A stretch of DNA of 63,140 bases. Source: Candidatus Gastranaerophilales bacterium. Its GTDB lineage: Bacteria > Cyanobacteriota > Vampirovibrionia > Gastranaerophilales > Gastranaerophilaceae. The stretch covers positions 1-63,140 of the forward strand of contig CALUTO010000012.1 of the NCBI GenBank assembly GCA_944323735.1, read 5' to 3'. Both the position numbers and the translations under genes were made by a program. Positions 62,954 to 63,140 of the stretch are shown here, in pieces (within the stretch, counting starts at the first letter, position 1; every line of letters begins with the position of its first letter). The notes below the pieces were generated by a model, which worked only from the letters and a program-made list of their open reading frames with translations, made no database searches and had not been told where the DNA came from.

Positions 62954-63140
62954 TGCGTCATAAGGGGGTTGGAATCCTGATGTGGATTGCGAATTTACCT
63001 GTGACCTGGCTGGATTAAGTTTTAGTATTTACTCCGGCAATGGGAATTGAACTTTGAAAATAGAATAGCTAAAAACGATTATATACCTGTTGATTCAACA
63101 ATAAATGAAATAACGGACACAACTAAAGCAAAGTCGAGCA
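62954..63140 (+). ncRNA. Probable rRNA-operon leader RNA with boxA-like motif (runs off the window)
   Basis: Downstream of P2 there is no coding frame. GAACTTTGAAAA at 63049-63060 resembles the boxA antitermination signal of rRNA leaders. Tandem promoters, A-tracts and boxA together point to an rrn leader. The 16S gene start is not in the window, so this is inference; a stand-alone structured RNA is the alternative. Confidence 0.5.

Noticed and set aside
62596-63140. A protein-coding gene at the right edge
   Set aside because: All frames are short and interrupted; the promoter-like and boxA-like signals fit an RNA leader better.

Overview
The window reads as chromosome from a low-GC, flagellated relative of the cyanobacteria, most likely a gut-type Candidatus Gastranaerophilales (Melainabacteria/Vampirovibrionia). 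This rests on four things. The ATP synthase genes run a, c, b', b, delta, alpha, gamma, with a duplicated b subunit and with beta and epsilon absent, which is the cyanobacterial layout. There is a Ycf45-like AAA ATPase with a C-terminal R3H domain. A LuxR-type response regulator has a cyanobacterial-looking HTH. Flagellar export genes and several lineage-type hypothetical families complete the picture. TGA is used as a stop, so the code is standard. The taxon is an inference from gene content, not from a marker phylogeny.

Region 1 (1-6.7 kb) is accessory. It starts with the 3' part of a tRNA-Leu, followed by a 79-bp repeat that recurs at 4476-4554 with two mismatches, so about 4.3 kb is bracketed by direct repeats. 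Inside are a calpain-like cysteine protease, an anthrax-lethal-factor-like zinc protease, two paralogous small membrane proteins and an STM3941-like membrane protein. Beyond lie a fold-back element, a leaderless EF-hand protein and a decayed Mu-type transposase.

Region 2 (6.7-23.1 kb) is mostly housekeeping: the Ycf45-like ATPase, a large paralogue of the island membrane proteins, YidC with a large external loop, HU, a prepilin, dCMP deaminase, a MEMO-AMMECR1 fusion, ispF, a HAD phosphatase, dapB, a FliA-type sigma factor, proC, rpmH-rnpA-hisD, a DUF4013-like membrane protein and a TPR protein.

Region 3 (23.2-33.3 kb) holds two convergent operons. The first is nuoJ-K-L-M-N, the antiporter-like part of complex I alone, with a NuoL that has lost its second half in frame and with NuoM and NuoN lacking canonical channel lysines. 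The second is a flagellar/type III export operon: a tandem-SpoA protein, fliO, fliP, an extended fliQ, a secreted pilus-N-like protein and fliR.

Region 4 (33.3-46.3 kb) holds a REC-PAS histidine kinase with a LuxR-type regulator, a CDF transporter, fliS and a FliT-like gene, rpmB, pdxJ, a second prepilin, the ATP synthase operon, and a lone NfnA-like flavoprotein with a small cysteine-rich protein.

Region 5 (46.3-63.1 kb) holds calcium-loop and coiled-coil proteins, TPR and GGDEF proteins, a metallo-beta-lactamase hydrolase, a lemA-DUF3137 x3 cluster, a divergent GH77 glucanotransferase, a NAGPA-domain protein and ybaK. The right edge carries tandem strong promoters with AT-rich upstream elements and a boxA-like motif, which look like the leader of an rRNA operon whose 16S gene would lie beyond the window.
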